Assembly (NCBI GenBank): GCA_027487685.1
Contig: JAIYDC010000146.1
Coordinates: 19,371 to 83,370, forward strand
Direction: 5' to 3'
Length of the DNA stretch: 64,000 nucleotides
Origin: Pseudomonadota bacterium
GTDB lineage: Bacteria > Bdellovibrionota > Bacteriovoracia > Bacteriovoracales > Bacteriovoracaceae
This document shows positions 8,511 through 17,269 of the stretch, piece by piece; position 1 is the stretch's first letter, and every line of letters begins with the position of its first letter. The notes beneath the pieces are model-generated. The model ran no database searches, was not told the DNA's origin, and saw only the letters and a program-made list of their open reading frames with translations. A program made the translations under genes and the position numbers.

Positions 8511-8606
8511 GGTTCCAAGCCAACACACTTCTACGCAAGCAATAAGAAGAGGCCCAGCATTGGGCCTCTTCTTATTGCGTCGTTTACGTAGAATTGTGTT
8601 GGAACC
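8511..8606. repeat. hairpin repeat 1, bidirectional terminator-like
   Basis: A nearly complete palindrome. Its core is a perfect 18-bp stem, 8539-8556 against 8561-8578, with loop GCAT; AATAAGAAGAGGCCCA pairs with TGGGCCTCTTCTTATT. Outer arms GGTTCC...AACACACTTCTACG and its imperfect complement end at 8606. It sits between the stops of the oxygenase (plus) and the broken secreted gene (minus), so it may end both transcripts. Bases 8511-8534 recur exactly, inverted, at 9190-9213. Confidence 0.75.
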
Positions 8607-8608
8607 AG

Positions 8609-9049
8609 CTAGGCGTCTGTTGCTGTTGCGCTAGGGGTCTCTTGGCGGATAGGAATGTCCTGCTTAGAGTCCCCATTGATTCGATCGGATCCGTTGACAT
8701 TTGGGCCCAACGTATTGGTCGATGCTGGAGTCAGAGGTGAACAGAGATTATCCGCTACAGGCCGGCCTTGGTTGAGGACTCTGTTATCAGAGCGCAGCGT
8801 CGCATAGGCCAAACATTTTCTAGTTCCCTCTCCAAGTGACTGCCATCGATATGCAATAGGTGCTCGAGTACGACAACTTTCTACAGGGAGAGGGCGTACC
8901 GGACGATTATCCCGTACTCAAATAGCATAGCAGAGCATCTCGTCCGAGGGGCCTCGGTACCAATCTGGATAAAATGGATCAGGCTGGATGGCCTGAGCGT
9001 AAGAGGCGATAAAAAATAGTACAGGCAAGACGAGATAAGTTGATTTCAT
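8609..9049 (-). pseudogene. small secreted protein gene with in-frame TGA
   Basis: Reading the minus strand from ATG at 9049 (GAGGA upstream) gives a clear signal peptide (MKSTYLVLPVLFFIASYAQA) and mature text up to MLCYAI. Codon 44 (8918-8920) is TGA. The same frame then stays open for 102 codons to a TAG at 8609-8611, with matching style (VRDNRPVRPLPVESC). The text around the stop, CYAI-stop-VRDNRPV, resembles a later segment CLAYATLRSDNRVL, which suggests an internal repeat and a CGA-to-TGA change at an Arg. The most likely reading is a recent nonsense mutation. Recoding as selenocysteine is possible but unsupported. Confidence 0.65.
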
Positions 9050-9115
9050 GAGTAATCCTCTTTTGTATCTTGTCGACCCCTATCCCATTTTACTTAAGGA
9101 AAAAGGTTCGAAAGA

Positions 9116-9213
9116 GGTTCTGGCCACACTTCTAGGTAAGCGCTGCACAGGGGTTGAGAAATCAGGCCTCCTTTCTTTGCGCTGCTTAGGTAGAAGTGTG
9201 TTGGCTTGGAACC
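9116..9213. repeat. hairpin repeat 2, related to repeat 1
   Basis: Left arm 9116-9146 (GGTTCTGGCCACACTTCT...) is the imperfect complement of right arm 9179-9213 (...AGAAGTGTGTTGGCTTGG). The right arm's last 24 nt are the exact reverse complement of 8511-8534. The 32-nt loop contains AGGCCT flanked by AGAAA and TTTCT. It lies after the stop of the beta-barrel gene (9229) and before the broken secreted gene, so a terminator role is plausible. Confidence 0.7.
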
Positions 9214-9228
9214 CCTTTAAAGAACCCT

Positions 9229-10116
9229 TTAGAAGAAGCGCCGGAGGCCGAAGCCGACCTTGTAGTTGGTTTGGTTGGTGGTTTGGATGTTGCCGTTTTC
9301 TTGTTCCTCGCGGGTGCTGATGGATTCGAAGCCGTTGTCGAGGACGAACTCGAAGGTGTCGTTGAAGGGGAGGCTGATGCCGGCCTTAAACGACGGGATC
9401 ATGGACACCGGGCCTGCTTGGGAAAGACCCACTGTCGTCGTATTGGAGAGCCCATAGCCAATGCCTCCGGCGATGTAGATGCGGCCTCCGGCAACATAAT
9501 CCCGAAGCGCGTCGAAGTAGTAGATGAGGTTCACCATGGCCAGGTTTCGTTTAGTCTGTAGGGAAGCGCCGCTATAGTTGATGACTTCCTGTTCGTAGCG
9601 AAGACCGGCATCCCAGGCGAAGTTACCGAAGAGGTCCCGCTCGTAGAAAATCTCGGCCAGGTAACCTCCGCGCCTTGGAGTGTTGGCCGGGGCATCGGAG
9701 ACAGATTCGGAGATTCCTCTGGTCAGGGCCCCCTTGAAAACCATGGAGGCCCGGGATTTCTTGATCTGAGTCTTGATGTACTTGCGGCGCTCAGACTCCG
9801 GTGCCAAGGCCCACAGGTACTCCGTCGCCGGATAATAGGTGATCACCGCTCCCTTTTCAAACGGGAGAACGGCGTCAATGTTCAGAAGCTGCCACTGGGT
9901 AAAGTTCCCGGAGACGTTCACGGCCCGGGCCAGAACGGAGACGTCCTCCGCTGTAAAGGTCGCCGTCATTCCAATCTCAACCCCTTGGCGCTTGCCATTC
10001 CTGGTGATGAACGTCTTCCGGGATTCAGAAACGGCTTGAATCATTATCAGCTCGAAGGCCTCGGCAGTGAAGCTGGCGGTCAGGATAAGAGCGAGAAGGG
10101 TATGACGAAAACGCAT
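9229..10116 (-). CDS. outer-membrane beta-barrel-like protein
   Basis: A 295-aa protein with a signal peptide (MRFRHTLLALILTASFTAEA). Residues 25-100 form a small beta domain, and after a hinge near 110 come alternating aromatic strands (YEQEVINYSGASLQTKRNLA, VAGGRIYIAGGIGYGLSNTT, FEFVLDNGFESIST). It ends in VGFGLRRFF, with the C-terminal Phe typical of Bam-assembled barrels. The barrel portion looks like 8-10 strands, so a small anchoring porin or adhesin is likelier than a large channel. It lies downstream of the 1467-aa lipoprotein gene, 31 nt apart. No named family. Confidence 0.7.
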   Translation of the reverse strand: MRFRHTLLALILTASFTAEAFELIMIQAVSESRKTFITRNGKRQGVEIGMTATFTAEDVSVLARAVNVSGNFTQWQLLNIDAVLPFEKGAVITYYPATEYLWALAPESERRKYIKTQIKKSRASMVFKGALTRGISESVSDAPANTPRRGGYLAEIFYERDLFGNFAWDAGLRYEQEVINYSGASLQTKRNLAMVNLIYYFDALRDYVAGGRIYIAGGIGYGLSNTTTVGLSQAGPVSMIPSFKAGISLPFNDTFEFVLDNGFESISTREEQENGNIQTTNQTNYKVGFGLRRFF

Positions 10117-10147
10117 GTCTTCATCATACCAGCTTCGGGTAAATTTC

Positions 10148-13100
10148 CTACTGATCTAATATGAACGGCGGTTGGAAGAGACCCGATGCATCCACAGCGG
10201 TTGAGCGAATCGCTTCGGGCTCCATGTTGAGTACTCCGATCTGAGGCTTGAACGTATCCGTTGCCGTGAGATCTGAGCTAAATAGGGCGAAGACAACGTC
10301 GTTCACGTTTTCCCCGGCCCCTGCCCCGACCGCTCCGAGAGTGAGGTCACTCACCACTTGAGACAGACCGATTCGTGCTGTCTGGCGGTGTTCCAAGCCT
10401 CCTATTAAGGAGAAGCATGTCCCGCAGGTGACGGCGTCATCAGAGCGCCAGCGTGCGACTCGAGGGTAAGAGACAACGCCTGTTCCGACGGAGTTAAAGA
10501 AAATCCGTGCCTCCGACATGCCTGGAACTGAGATCAGGTCTGGGACTAGGAGCCGTGTATCGGTTATCATGTCGAGTGAAGTGGTGCCACTGACTTTTGT
10601 TGTGAGTATGTTTTCGGTGAACGAGGCGGCCGTATCAAAGTTAGGATTGTAGCGGCCAATGTGATACTCGCTTCCAGAGCTGACCTGTTCTTGGGCCAGG
10701 ATGTAATAGAAAGGATTTCCAACGGCGTTGGTCGCTAGGCGGACGGACTGGAACGCAAAACCTGCGAGAATGTCTTGGGAAGCTCGATCTGTGGCGATCC
10801 CTCCAGTAATGTCAAAAATGACCCAGTCCGACCCCGAGAGCGTATAGCGGAAGATCGAAAGGGCCCCTGCATTGTTAAGTTCTCCCGAAATTCGCGCAAT
10901 AACCAGTTCGCCACTCAAATTCACTTTCGCGTCGAAGGCCGCAGTTCGGCCCATCTCTATGAGCGTATCGTTTGCACTAATAGCTAGAACTCCACCCCCA
11001 CTCCGGAGGTGAACGTCAGCAGTTCCGGATATGACGGTGACGTTGTTCTGTTCGTTTCCACCTAGGGAAGAGTTAATCATCGGGAGATGCCATCGACCCC
11101 CGCTTACAAAGATTCGACCCATGCCACCACTGGCGACAACGATACCCGGAGCGCTGATCGAACTCATCATGGTGCCGTCGAAATCGATGAAGTCTTCATC
11201 GTACTGGGAATATAGCTCTACCGAGGCACCGGACGAGACTGCAGTTATACCGTGGAGAGCAGCAGCTGTGGAATTATTGATCGTGTCCGCGAGATTCGTA
11301 GCGGCAGAGACTTCACTCGCACAGGACACTGAACTACAGATGAGGTTCGCTCCGGCCGAGGGTGTATCAGAGGCCGTGAAAACATGGCCATTGATTGTGA
11401 TGGTATCATTAGTGCTAAGGCGAGTTGCAAATACTAGGGTCGCAACCGATCCATCACCGTCAACCGGAGTGATGGTACAGGCAGCGGCGTTCGAGCAACT
11501 GATTCCATAGGGGGCATAGTTGAATCCAAAAGGTGCCGGGTGCGGCATGTTTATTTTCCGGCGGCCTGCGACGTCGAAGCTTTTGTCGATGCGGCGGATA
11601 CGCGGAATCATTGTATTTGGAGCGGACGAGGTACTTGCAATATAGGCGACGTAGACGCTATTGGCGGAACCTGAGATGGAGAGGTTTGTGACTACGCTCG
11701 GGGCTCCGCTTTCAAGTGCTTCAAACTGTATCGTCTGTGTGGTGAGGACAATATTTCCACTAGTGTCACGAACGGTTTTTTCAACGAAAACATCAAGGTT
11801 CTGATCCACGTAGGCAGAGTAGATCACGTTTGTGTTAGTGACCGTGTTGGTATCGTCAAACCAGACCGCGAGTTCGTTGCCGAGGCTGCTGCTACCTGTT
11901 GCCGGCTGGTTATAGAGATAGGGCTTCGGTGTAACATACCAAGTTCCGGAGCAGGTACCTACTCCTGGGGCCGCCACCGGGTTGGCGGCCGTATTGTCTC
12001 CGACGCATAGTTGGAGTTCAATCGTACCGGAGACGTTCCCAGGAGTGTAGCGGAGTATTCGGTCTGAGGCGCCAGTGATGGCGGTCCAGGCACCTGCAGT
12101 AAAGCGTGAGTACCACTGGTACTTCAGGTCCCGCTCTGAGCCGGGGCCAGAGAGATCAGTCACCGAGCCTGGGTCCACGGTGAACTGGTAGCCGGAATAA
12201 ACCACAGTGGTCGAACCGACCGCCGGAGCGGCCGTCGCTGTGTTAATGACGGGAGCTGGATTGTAGTTTCTAACATAGACGCTGTAGATCTCGGAGTCTG
12301 TTACCGTCGAGGGGGCCGTGCCGCCAGAGGTGCTCATAACGTCCTTCACTTCGACTTTAAAATAAACCAGATGAGAGGTGTCTCGATTTATATCGACCTT
12401 AGTACTGAGGCGTCCGATTAAAAGGTCTTCAGGGATTTGAAAAAGTGTTCCAGTCACCTTAAGTGGGTTAGTATCTATAGTCCTGTTAAAGGGCACCCAA
12501 GAGGAGGGTGACGTCGAGGAGCCATTGGAGCTTATCGGGGCTGAGGTCGTGCAGGAAAGAGTGTTAGTCGTACAAAGAGAAACTTGGTACAGGAGGTTGT
12601 CCACCTCTTTATCTGTGACGTGCATGTTGAAGAGGATGGTGTCGAGCTCTCGGGCGAAACTCGACTGATCTCCCGGGTTTAGAGTAACAGAGAGACCCGT
12701 CTGAATGTTGGATTCAGCGGCCAGAATAGATTGTGGGGTAAGGCTGATTCCGGAAAGGTTTCTTTCACGGACGACGAAGCTCCAGGTCAAATTAGGTGAG
12801 ACCATGTCGTCGCCGCCCACCGGAGAACCAGAGTCGGATAGAGTCAGCACCGCCTGGAAAGTTCCAGAGGCCGGGTTCAGTGGGCCGGTTGGGATGTGAT
12901 GAGGCACCGTGAGAACGCAGGTCCATTGAGTTGTATACGCGGGAGTCGTTGCACCGAAGGCCTTAGAGCAGCTCGTGCTAACGGGTACCGCTGTTGGCAG
13001 AGTATCATCATCAGTCTGGTTAGTTGTGATATCCGTGCCGTTATAGCGAAGTCGAAGGTCCCATTGGAATTCCTCCTCCTGCGTCGTGGCGGAGTAGAAA

Positions 13101-14551
13101 TCATCAGCGACCGAAAAGGATACTGTAAACGACTTGCCCTGGTCGACCTGGCAGCCTGTTCGTGAGAACGCACTCGTGGTTGTACAGCCTGTAGGATTGA
13201 TTGTCCCGAAGGTCACGGTTGGTGCCACGTTCACCGGCTTAACATTCACGAGCCATTCAACGGGGTATGAACCATTAGTTGGAAGAACGTCGGCACGTTC
13301 GAACTCATAGCTTGTTGCTTCGTCAAAGAGCCGCGCTGTGACCTTTTGAACTTGAGTTACTGTGGGAGCAACGTTCCCCAGATCAAGAAGGTTGGTGTCA
13401 AACGGAGCACCGGAGTTTTCGCAGTTCGTGAGTGCATCCACCAGACAGATTTGCTGGCTGGCACCGGTGCCTAGTGCATCGGTGGTCTTCTTTGTGCAAA
13501 TCTCTGCACCTGTGGTGTTCAAGTACCAGCGGACCTGGATGGATTTTCCGTCACCAGCGTAAGTGCCATCAGCATCGTCCACAGTCACGCAGAAGAGTGG
13601 TTTTGGAGGTGGCGAACCCGTTCCATAAATCCAACTCAAGGTCGGATATTCGTTGTAGCCAACGCCATTGTGAGAGGTGACTGCAACCCCTGGCGCCGGG
13701 AAGCCGATGCTTGATACGTTAGCAAGGTCTGGCTGCCGCACATTGATGTTCCACTGAGACTCAGCGACGAATTCACCTGGGTTATCGTTTTGAACTACTG
13801 CCCGGACGATATAACTCCCTACGCCGATAGTGGCCGGATTGAAGTACGGGGTCGGCGGCGTCCCGAGAAATGCCGAGTTGGTGCCACCATTGGTAAAATT
13901 CGAGAACGTGTCAGTTTCACTGTAAATCGTGGAGCCATTCTTGATGATTGACCAGTTTGTCCGGTAGTTGTCCGAAGCATTCATGGAGAATGAACTGTCG
14001 CTAGGATTTCGGATAGTGAAGGAGAACTGGACCCGAGGATCTGTCGGGAGCTTATCAAAGGCGTAGGTTGCGGGAGTGATGGTCGTCGTATTTACACTTG
14101 GTTTTGGTAGATTCGTGATCTTAAGCTCGAAGCTGTGGGTGTCCACCACCGTGCCGTTGGCGGCGACAACTTTGGCCGTGATGATGTGAATTCCAACTTC
14201 GTAGAGCGAAGCGATCAAGGTACAGGTATGAGAGTTTGAACAGATGCTCTCAGGAGCGGCGTTAAAAACTTTCTCCCAAGACAGTGAGTAAGACTGGTTG
14301 TAGGGGTTTGCAACACTGACCGTGAATGAAAGAAAAGTCGTATCACCTTTTGTCCGAGTCTGTGTAAAGCTCGGTGAGTAGGTGTCAATCGTCAAGAATG
14401 ACGACGGACCTCCGACCACGGGTACGCAGGTCCGAAGAGAAGCATTGAAAGCTTCGTTCGAGCTACACTCTGTTTGCTTCGTCTGTGGGACACAGGCCCC
14501 TAAGAGAAACAGGGAACTGATTACTATCCAGAAAGTTTTCAAACCAACCAT
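10148..14551 (-). CDS. very large Ig-like repeat surface lipoprotein
   Basis: A 1467-aa protein with a lipobox (LFLLGAC, Cys20), followed by a short Cys loop (C28 to C42) and then a long Ser/Thr/Asn-rich chain. The first 900 residues hold repeated Ig/cadherin-like beta-sandwich segments with recurring phrases such as WNINVRQPD, WLVNVKPVNVAPTVTFG, WSFVVRERN and YSVYVRNYNPAPVI. Residues about 900-1467 look like a beta-propeller or lectin-like module (SISGSANSVYVAYIAS, GELVIARISGEL). It is probably lipid-anchored and displayed on the outer membrane, with an adhesive role by inference. A hairpin lies in its leader, and a beta-barrel gene follows 31 nt on. Confidence 0.8.
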   Translation of the reverse strand: MVGLKTFWIVISSLFLLGACVPQTKQTECSSNEAFNASLRTCVPVVGGPSSFLTIDTYSPSFTQTRTKGDTTFLSFTVSVANPYNQSYSLSWEKVFNAAPESICSNSHTCTLIASLYEVGIHIITAKVVAANGTVVDTHSFELKITNLPKPSVNTTTITPATYAFDKLPTDPRVQFSFTIRNPSDSSFSMNASDNYRTNWSIIKNGSTIYSETDTFSNFTNGGTNSAFLGTPPTPYFNPATIGVGSYIVRAVVQNDNPGEFVAESQWNINVRQPDLANVSSIGFPAPGVAVTSHNGVGYNEYPTLSWIYGTGSPPPKPLFCVTVDDADGTYAGDGKSIQVRWYLNTTGAEICTKKTTDALGTGASQQICLVDALTNCENSGAPFDTNLLDLGNVAPTVTQVQKVTARLFDEATSYEFERADVLPTNGSYPVEWLVNVKPVNVAPTVTFGTINPTGCTTTSAFSRTGCQVDQGKSFTVSFSVADDFYSATTQEEEFQWDLRLRYNGTDITTNQTDDDTLPTAVPVSTSCSKAFGATTPAYTTQWTCVLTVPHHIPTGPLNPASGTFQAVLTLSDSGSPVGGDDMVSPNLTWSFVVRERNLSGISLTPQSILAAESNIQTGLSVTLNPGDQSSFARELDTILFNMHVTDKEVDNLLYQVSLCTTNTLSCTTSAPISSNGSSTSPSSWVPFNRTIDTNPLKVTGTLFQIPEDLLIGRLSTKVDINRDTSHLVYFKVEVKDVMSTSGGTAPSTVTDSEIYSVYVRNYNPAPVINTATAAPAVGSTTVVYSGYQFTVDPGSVTDLSGPGSERDLKYQWYSRFTAGAWTAITGASDRILRYTPGNVSGTIELQLCVGDNTAANPVAAPGVGTCSGTWYVTPKPYLYNQPATGSSSLGNELAVWFDDTNTVTNTNVIYSAYVDQNLDVFVEKTVRDTSGNIVLTTQTIQFEALESGAPSVVTNLSISGSANSVYVAYIASTSSAPNTMIPRIRRIDKSFDVAGRRKINMPHPAPFGFNYAPYGISCSNAAACTITPVDGDGSVATLVFATRLSTNDTITINGHVFTASDTPSAGANLICSSVSCASEVSAATNLADTINNSTAAALHGITAVSSGASVELYSQYDEDFIDFDGTMMSSISAPGIVVASGGMGRIFVSGGRWHLPMINSSLGGNEQNNVTVISGTADVHLRSGGGVLAISANDTLIEMGRTAAFDAKVNLSGELVIARISGELNNAGALSIFRYTLSGSDWVIFDITGGIATDRASQDILAGFAFQSVRLATNAVGNPFYYILAQEQVSSGSEYHIGRYNPNFDTAASFTENILTTKVSGTTSLDMITDTRLLVPDLISVPGMSEARIFFNSVGTGVVSYPRVARWRSDDAVTCGTCFSLIGGLEHRQTARIGLSQVVSDLTLGAVGAGAGENVNDVVFALFSSDLTATDTFKPQIGVLNMEPEAIRSTAVDASGLFQPPFILDQ

Positions 14552-14571
14552 GGTCTTTTCCTTTTCGATCC

Positions 14572-14599
14572 GTCCCGATCTGTATCGGGACTTTTCTTA
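14572..14599. terminator. hairpin with T-tract upstream of the 1467-aa gene
   Basis: GTCCCGAT (14572-14579), loop CTGT, ATCGGGAC (14584-14591), then TTTTCTT on the plus strand. It has the shape of a plus-strand intrinsic terminator, yet no plus-strand gene lies upstream. It would block antisense transcription leaving the lipoprotein gene, or act as a leader hairpin 21 nt before that gene's start. Confidence 0.55.
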
Positions 14600-14780
14600 A
14601 AATTCCTTAGACTTGGATGATTGCCTTGATTTAATTGTCTCAGGTTCCCGACAGGGAGAGTCGGAAAAGACGATAGGAGTCTTTAGAATCCGAGAGTTTA
14701 CAAAGCTTCTCTCGAAGAGCAGAATTTGCCTGTATCAAGTTGTCTGACCAGATTGCTGGGCAGCTGTTGAGGAGTAAGGC

Positions 14781-15632
14781 ATGTTTAGTTTCTTTAAGTC
14801 TCCCGAGGCGCCGACGGCCCCAGGTCGGGTCATCGCTCTTATGAATCAAAAGGGTGGTGTAGGTAAAACGACCATGGCGTTTAACCTAGCGCACGCGTTC
14901 CAGAATCAGGGGAAGAAGGTCCTGTGCATCGACATGGACCCCCAGGCCAATTTTAGCTCGCTTTTCGACCTACCCGTTGATCCGGATCGGAAGAATATCC
15001 ACCACCTTCTTATCAATACCATCAAAGAGCTTAGACCACTGCATACATCGGTCTTTCTGAACGACGTCCTCGTGACGTCAGCTGAGGGCATCGATCTACT
15101 TCCTTCAGGGCAGGAACTCTCAGGTTTTGAACTCACGGTGGCCGGAGTCTCTATGCCGCGGCAGCTGATCTTGAAGAAGTTTATTGAAAAGCTAGACCTG
15201 CGCTCACTGTACGACATTATCATCATCGATGGTCCTCCCACGCTTGGGCTTCTGGTCGTCAACATCCTGTGCGCCACTGACGGTGTCTTATATCCGTTTG
15301 TTCCCGACCGCTTCTCTGAACAGGGCCTGCGGAACATTCTGGAAGCGGTGAAAGACATTGGAGAGATGGAAATCACCACAGTGCCGAAGAACTTGGGTTA
15401 TATTCCGAATCTCTTCGATACGCGCCGTAAGCAGGCGGCGGAGGACCTCCAGCAGATCCGGATTAACCTCGGGGAGGGCACTATCCATGAGCCTTTCACC
15501 AATAAGGTTCAGTTCGGAAAGTCCCTTGCTCAGAGGAAATCTGTCTTTCACTTTAAGTCAGGAGAGTTCAGAGATTTGCAGCGTCAGTTCGTAGCAATGA
15601 CTGAGACCGTTCACAAGGAGCTACAGGCATGA
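14781..15632 (+). CDS. orphan ParA-family ATPase
   Basis: A 283-aa ATPase of the ParA/Soj/MinD class. The deviant Walker A motif NQKGGVGKTT is at 23-32, with the signature lysine in KGGVGKT. Walker A' is CIDMDPQANFS near 50, and Walker B is IIIIDGPPTLG near 150. A non-ParA N-terminal stretch of 14 residues (MFSFFKSPEAPTAP) resembles a targeting tag. No ParB or parS-like gene is next to it; instead a small 81-aa gene overlaps its stop by four nt. It could position a protein cluster rather than segregate DNA. GAGGAG precedes the ATG. Confidence 0.88.
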   Translation: MFSFFKSPEAPTAPGRVIALMNQKGGVGKTTMAFNLAHAFQNQGKKVLCIDMDPQANFSSLFDLPVDPDRKNIHHLLINTIKELRPLHTSVFLNDVLVTSAEGIDLLPSGQELSGFELTVAGVSMPRQLILKKFIEKLDLRSLYDIIIIDGPPTLGLLVVNILCATDGVLYPFVPDRFSEQGLRNILEAVKDIGEMEITTVPKNLGYIPNLFDTRRKQAAEDLQQIRINLGEGTIHEPFTNKVQFGKSLAQRKSVFHFKSGEFRDLQRQFVAMTETVHKELQA

Positions 15633-15874
15633 AGAATAAAAATCCGCTATATGTGGTGAAAGGAAAGGATGTGCTGGAGGCCAACTCGCTCATTGACTTG
15701 GTGATTAAGAAGTTTAATCTTGGGCCGGCGGTCAATGTTCTTCAGAATCTCTTTTATCTATTGCTTGAGCAGGTAGAAAACTTTGCGACCTTCAAAGCGG
15801 TGAAGTCTTTCATTGATGATATCCTGGTGCGCATTCTCAATCTCGGAAGGCTCGCGGGATTCGGTCAGAGCTAG
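15629..15874 (+). CDS. small partner protein of ParA-like ATPase, unknown family
   Basis: An 81-aa protein that starts within the parA stop (ATGA), implying coupled translation. It is largely helical and hydrophobic (NSLIDLVIKKFNLGPAVNVLQNLFYLLLEQVENF), with a basic N-terminus and a second helix SFIDDILVRILNLGRLAG. Its amphipathic character suggests an adaptor or membrane-surface protein working with the ATPase. It is far too short for ParB and shows no helix-turn-helix by eye. The end overlaps a minus-strand gene by four nt. Function unknown. Confidence 0.65.
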   Translation: MKNKNPLYVVKGKDVLEANSLIDLVIKKFNLGPAVNVLQNLFYLLLEQVENFATFKAVKSFIDDILVRILNLGRLAGFGQS

Positions 15875-16143
15875 AGACCCCGGCGTTTGGGCCCTGCGGT
15901 TCGAGTATTCACTTCGTCTTCTTCGACACTCTCACCAAAATAGCGCCGCTCCAGTGTGGGCTCGTTCAGAGCCCGATTGCGACGGGCCTCGTCGGTGGAG
16001 TTGACGGTCACGGCCTCTACCGAACGGACGGACTCCTCCAGAAACTGAAGCTCCTGGTTAAGTATGATCGCCTCCTCAGCTTCGCTTTGGGCGAAGACGG
16101 ATAGAGTGGCAGCAGTCAGAGCTAGAATTAAGAATTTTCTCAT
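15871..16143 (-). CDS. small exported protein
   Basis: A 90-aa protein with signal peptide (MRKFLILALTAATLSVFAQSEA). The mature part is acidic then Arg-rich: EEAIILNQELQFLEESVRSV, then NEPTLERRYFGESVEEDEVNT and a basic tail AGPKRRGL. It is likely helical and periplasmic. It is convergent with the ParA pair, overlapping it by four nt, and divergent from queA across 64 nt. No family is recognised; the signal peptide and codon use support it as real. Confidence 0.55.
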   Translation of the reverse strand: MRKFLILALTAATLSVFAQSEAEEAIILNQELQFLEESVRSVEAVTVNSTDEARRNRALNEPTLERRYFGESVEEDEVNTRTAGPKRRGL

Positions 16144-16207
16144 GGTAACAGTCTCCCAGTTTAGATCCTACCTGGCCCGGCCAATTTTTGAAAGACGGAA
16201 TGAAAAA

Positions 16208-17269
16208 ATGTCTGATCTAGAGCTTAAAAGCTATGATTTCGATCTCCCGCCGGAGCTTATTGCTGCCCGGCCTGTACCGGACCGACACTCTTCCCGGCTT
16301 TTGGTTTACCATGAAGCCTCGGGGGCAGTGACCCATTCAACCTTCTCCGAGATTCACCGATTCCTTCCCCCTAAGACCACCCTTGTCTTTAACCGATCCC
16401 GGGTGTTCCCCTGCCGGCTTATGGGTCACCGGGCCTCAGGTGGTGAGTGCGAAGTTTTTATTCTCTCACTGCTTCACGACTCGGCGGTTTACCCCGCTCT
16501 GATTCGGGCCTCCGGTAAGCGTCGGGTAGGGGAGAGGTTCCACTTCGGAGACCTTGAGGCCGAGCTGGTTCGGATCCCGGGGGACGGGACCTTCGGTGTT
16601 CGCTTTAACCGAACTCCCGAAGCTTTGCTCGACGTTCTTCAGGAGATCGGAAAGATTCCTATCCCTCGCTACATCCGCCGCGGCGAGGCCGACGAGCAGG
16701 ATAAAGTCTCCTACCAGACTGTCTACGCTCGGGAGTCCGGATCTGTGGCAGCACCCACAGCAGGTCTCCATTTTTCCGAATCCCTTCTCAAGACACTGGA
16801 AGAGAAGGGGCACCCTCTTGCCACAGTCACTCTTCACGTTGGCGCGGGTACATTTGCCTCGGTGAAAACGGAGAATATCCTCGAGCACAAAATGCACGAG
16901 GAGTTCTACACCATCGATGAAGTCAACCTGGCCCGAATCCAAACTGCGACCACACGAATCGCAGTGGGGACGACATCCCTCAGGACCCTAGAGAGTTCTT
17001 GGGGCCCTGATGGCATCGAGTTCGCGCGTCCCGGGGAGATGGCATCCACGTCGATTTTTCTTCATCCCGGAAAGCCGGTTCATTCCATCGATGGGCTGGT
17101 GACTAATTTTCACCTGCCTCAGTCCACTCTTATCATGCTCGTCAGCTCCCTCATCGGTCGCGAGAAAACCCTCGAACTCTATCGGCTCGCCGTCAGTGAA
17201 AGGTACCGCTTTTTCTCCTACGGAGATGGCATGCTTATCCTCCGCAAGAATCGAGGCAAAGGGCGATGA
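16208..17269 (+). CDS. queA: S-adenosylmethionine:tRNA ribosyltransferase-isomerase
   Basis: A 353-aa enzyme that transfers and isomerises ribose from SAM onto preQ1 in tRNA, giving epoxyqueuosine. The start at 16208 gives the usual opening SDLELKSYDFDLPPELIA; a longer reading would overlap the opposite small gene. Family motifs are RHSSRLLVYH, NRSRVFPCRLMG, SVAAPTAGLHFSESLL, TLHVGAGTFASV and LVTNFHLPQSTLIMLVSS. The length matches other QueA proteins. The stop overlaps the next gene (ATGA), and tgt follows one gene later. Confidence 0.96.
   Translation: MSDLELKSYDFDLPPELIAARPVPDRHSSRLLVYHEASGAVTHSTFSEIHRFLPPKTTLVFNRSRVFPCRLMGHRASGGECEVFILSLLHDSAVYPALIRASGKRRVGERFHFGDLEAELVRIPGDGTFGVRFNRTPEALLDVLQEIGKIPIPRYIRRGEADEQDKVSYQTVYARESGSVAAPTAGLHFSESLLKTLEEKGHPLATVTLHVGAGTFASVKTENILEHKMHEEFYTIDEVNLARIQTATTRIAVGTTSLRTLESSWGPDGIEFARPGEMASTSIFLHPGKPVHSIDGLVTNFHLPQSTLIMLVSSLIGREKTLELYRLAVSERYRFFSYGDGMLILRKNRGKGR

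Noticed and set aside
9048..9561. Plus-strand readings across the barrel gene region (for example 9048-9320).
   Set aside because: They are frame shadows of the minus-strand barrel gene and the repeat, with no start site or family.
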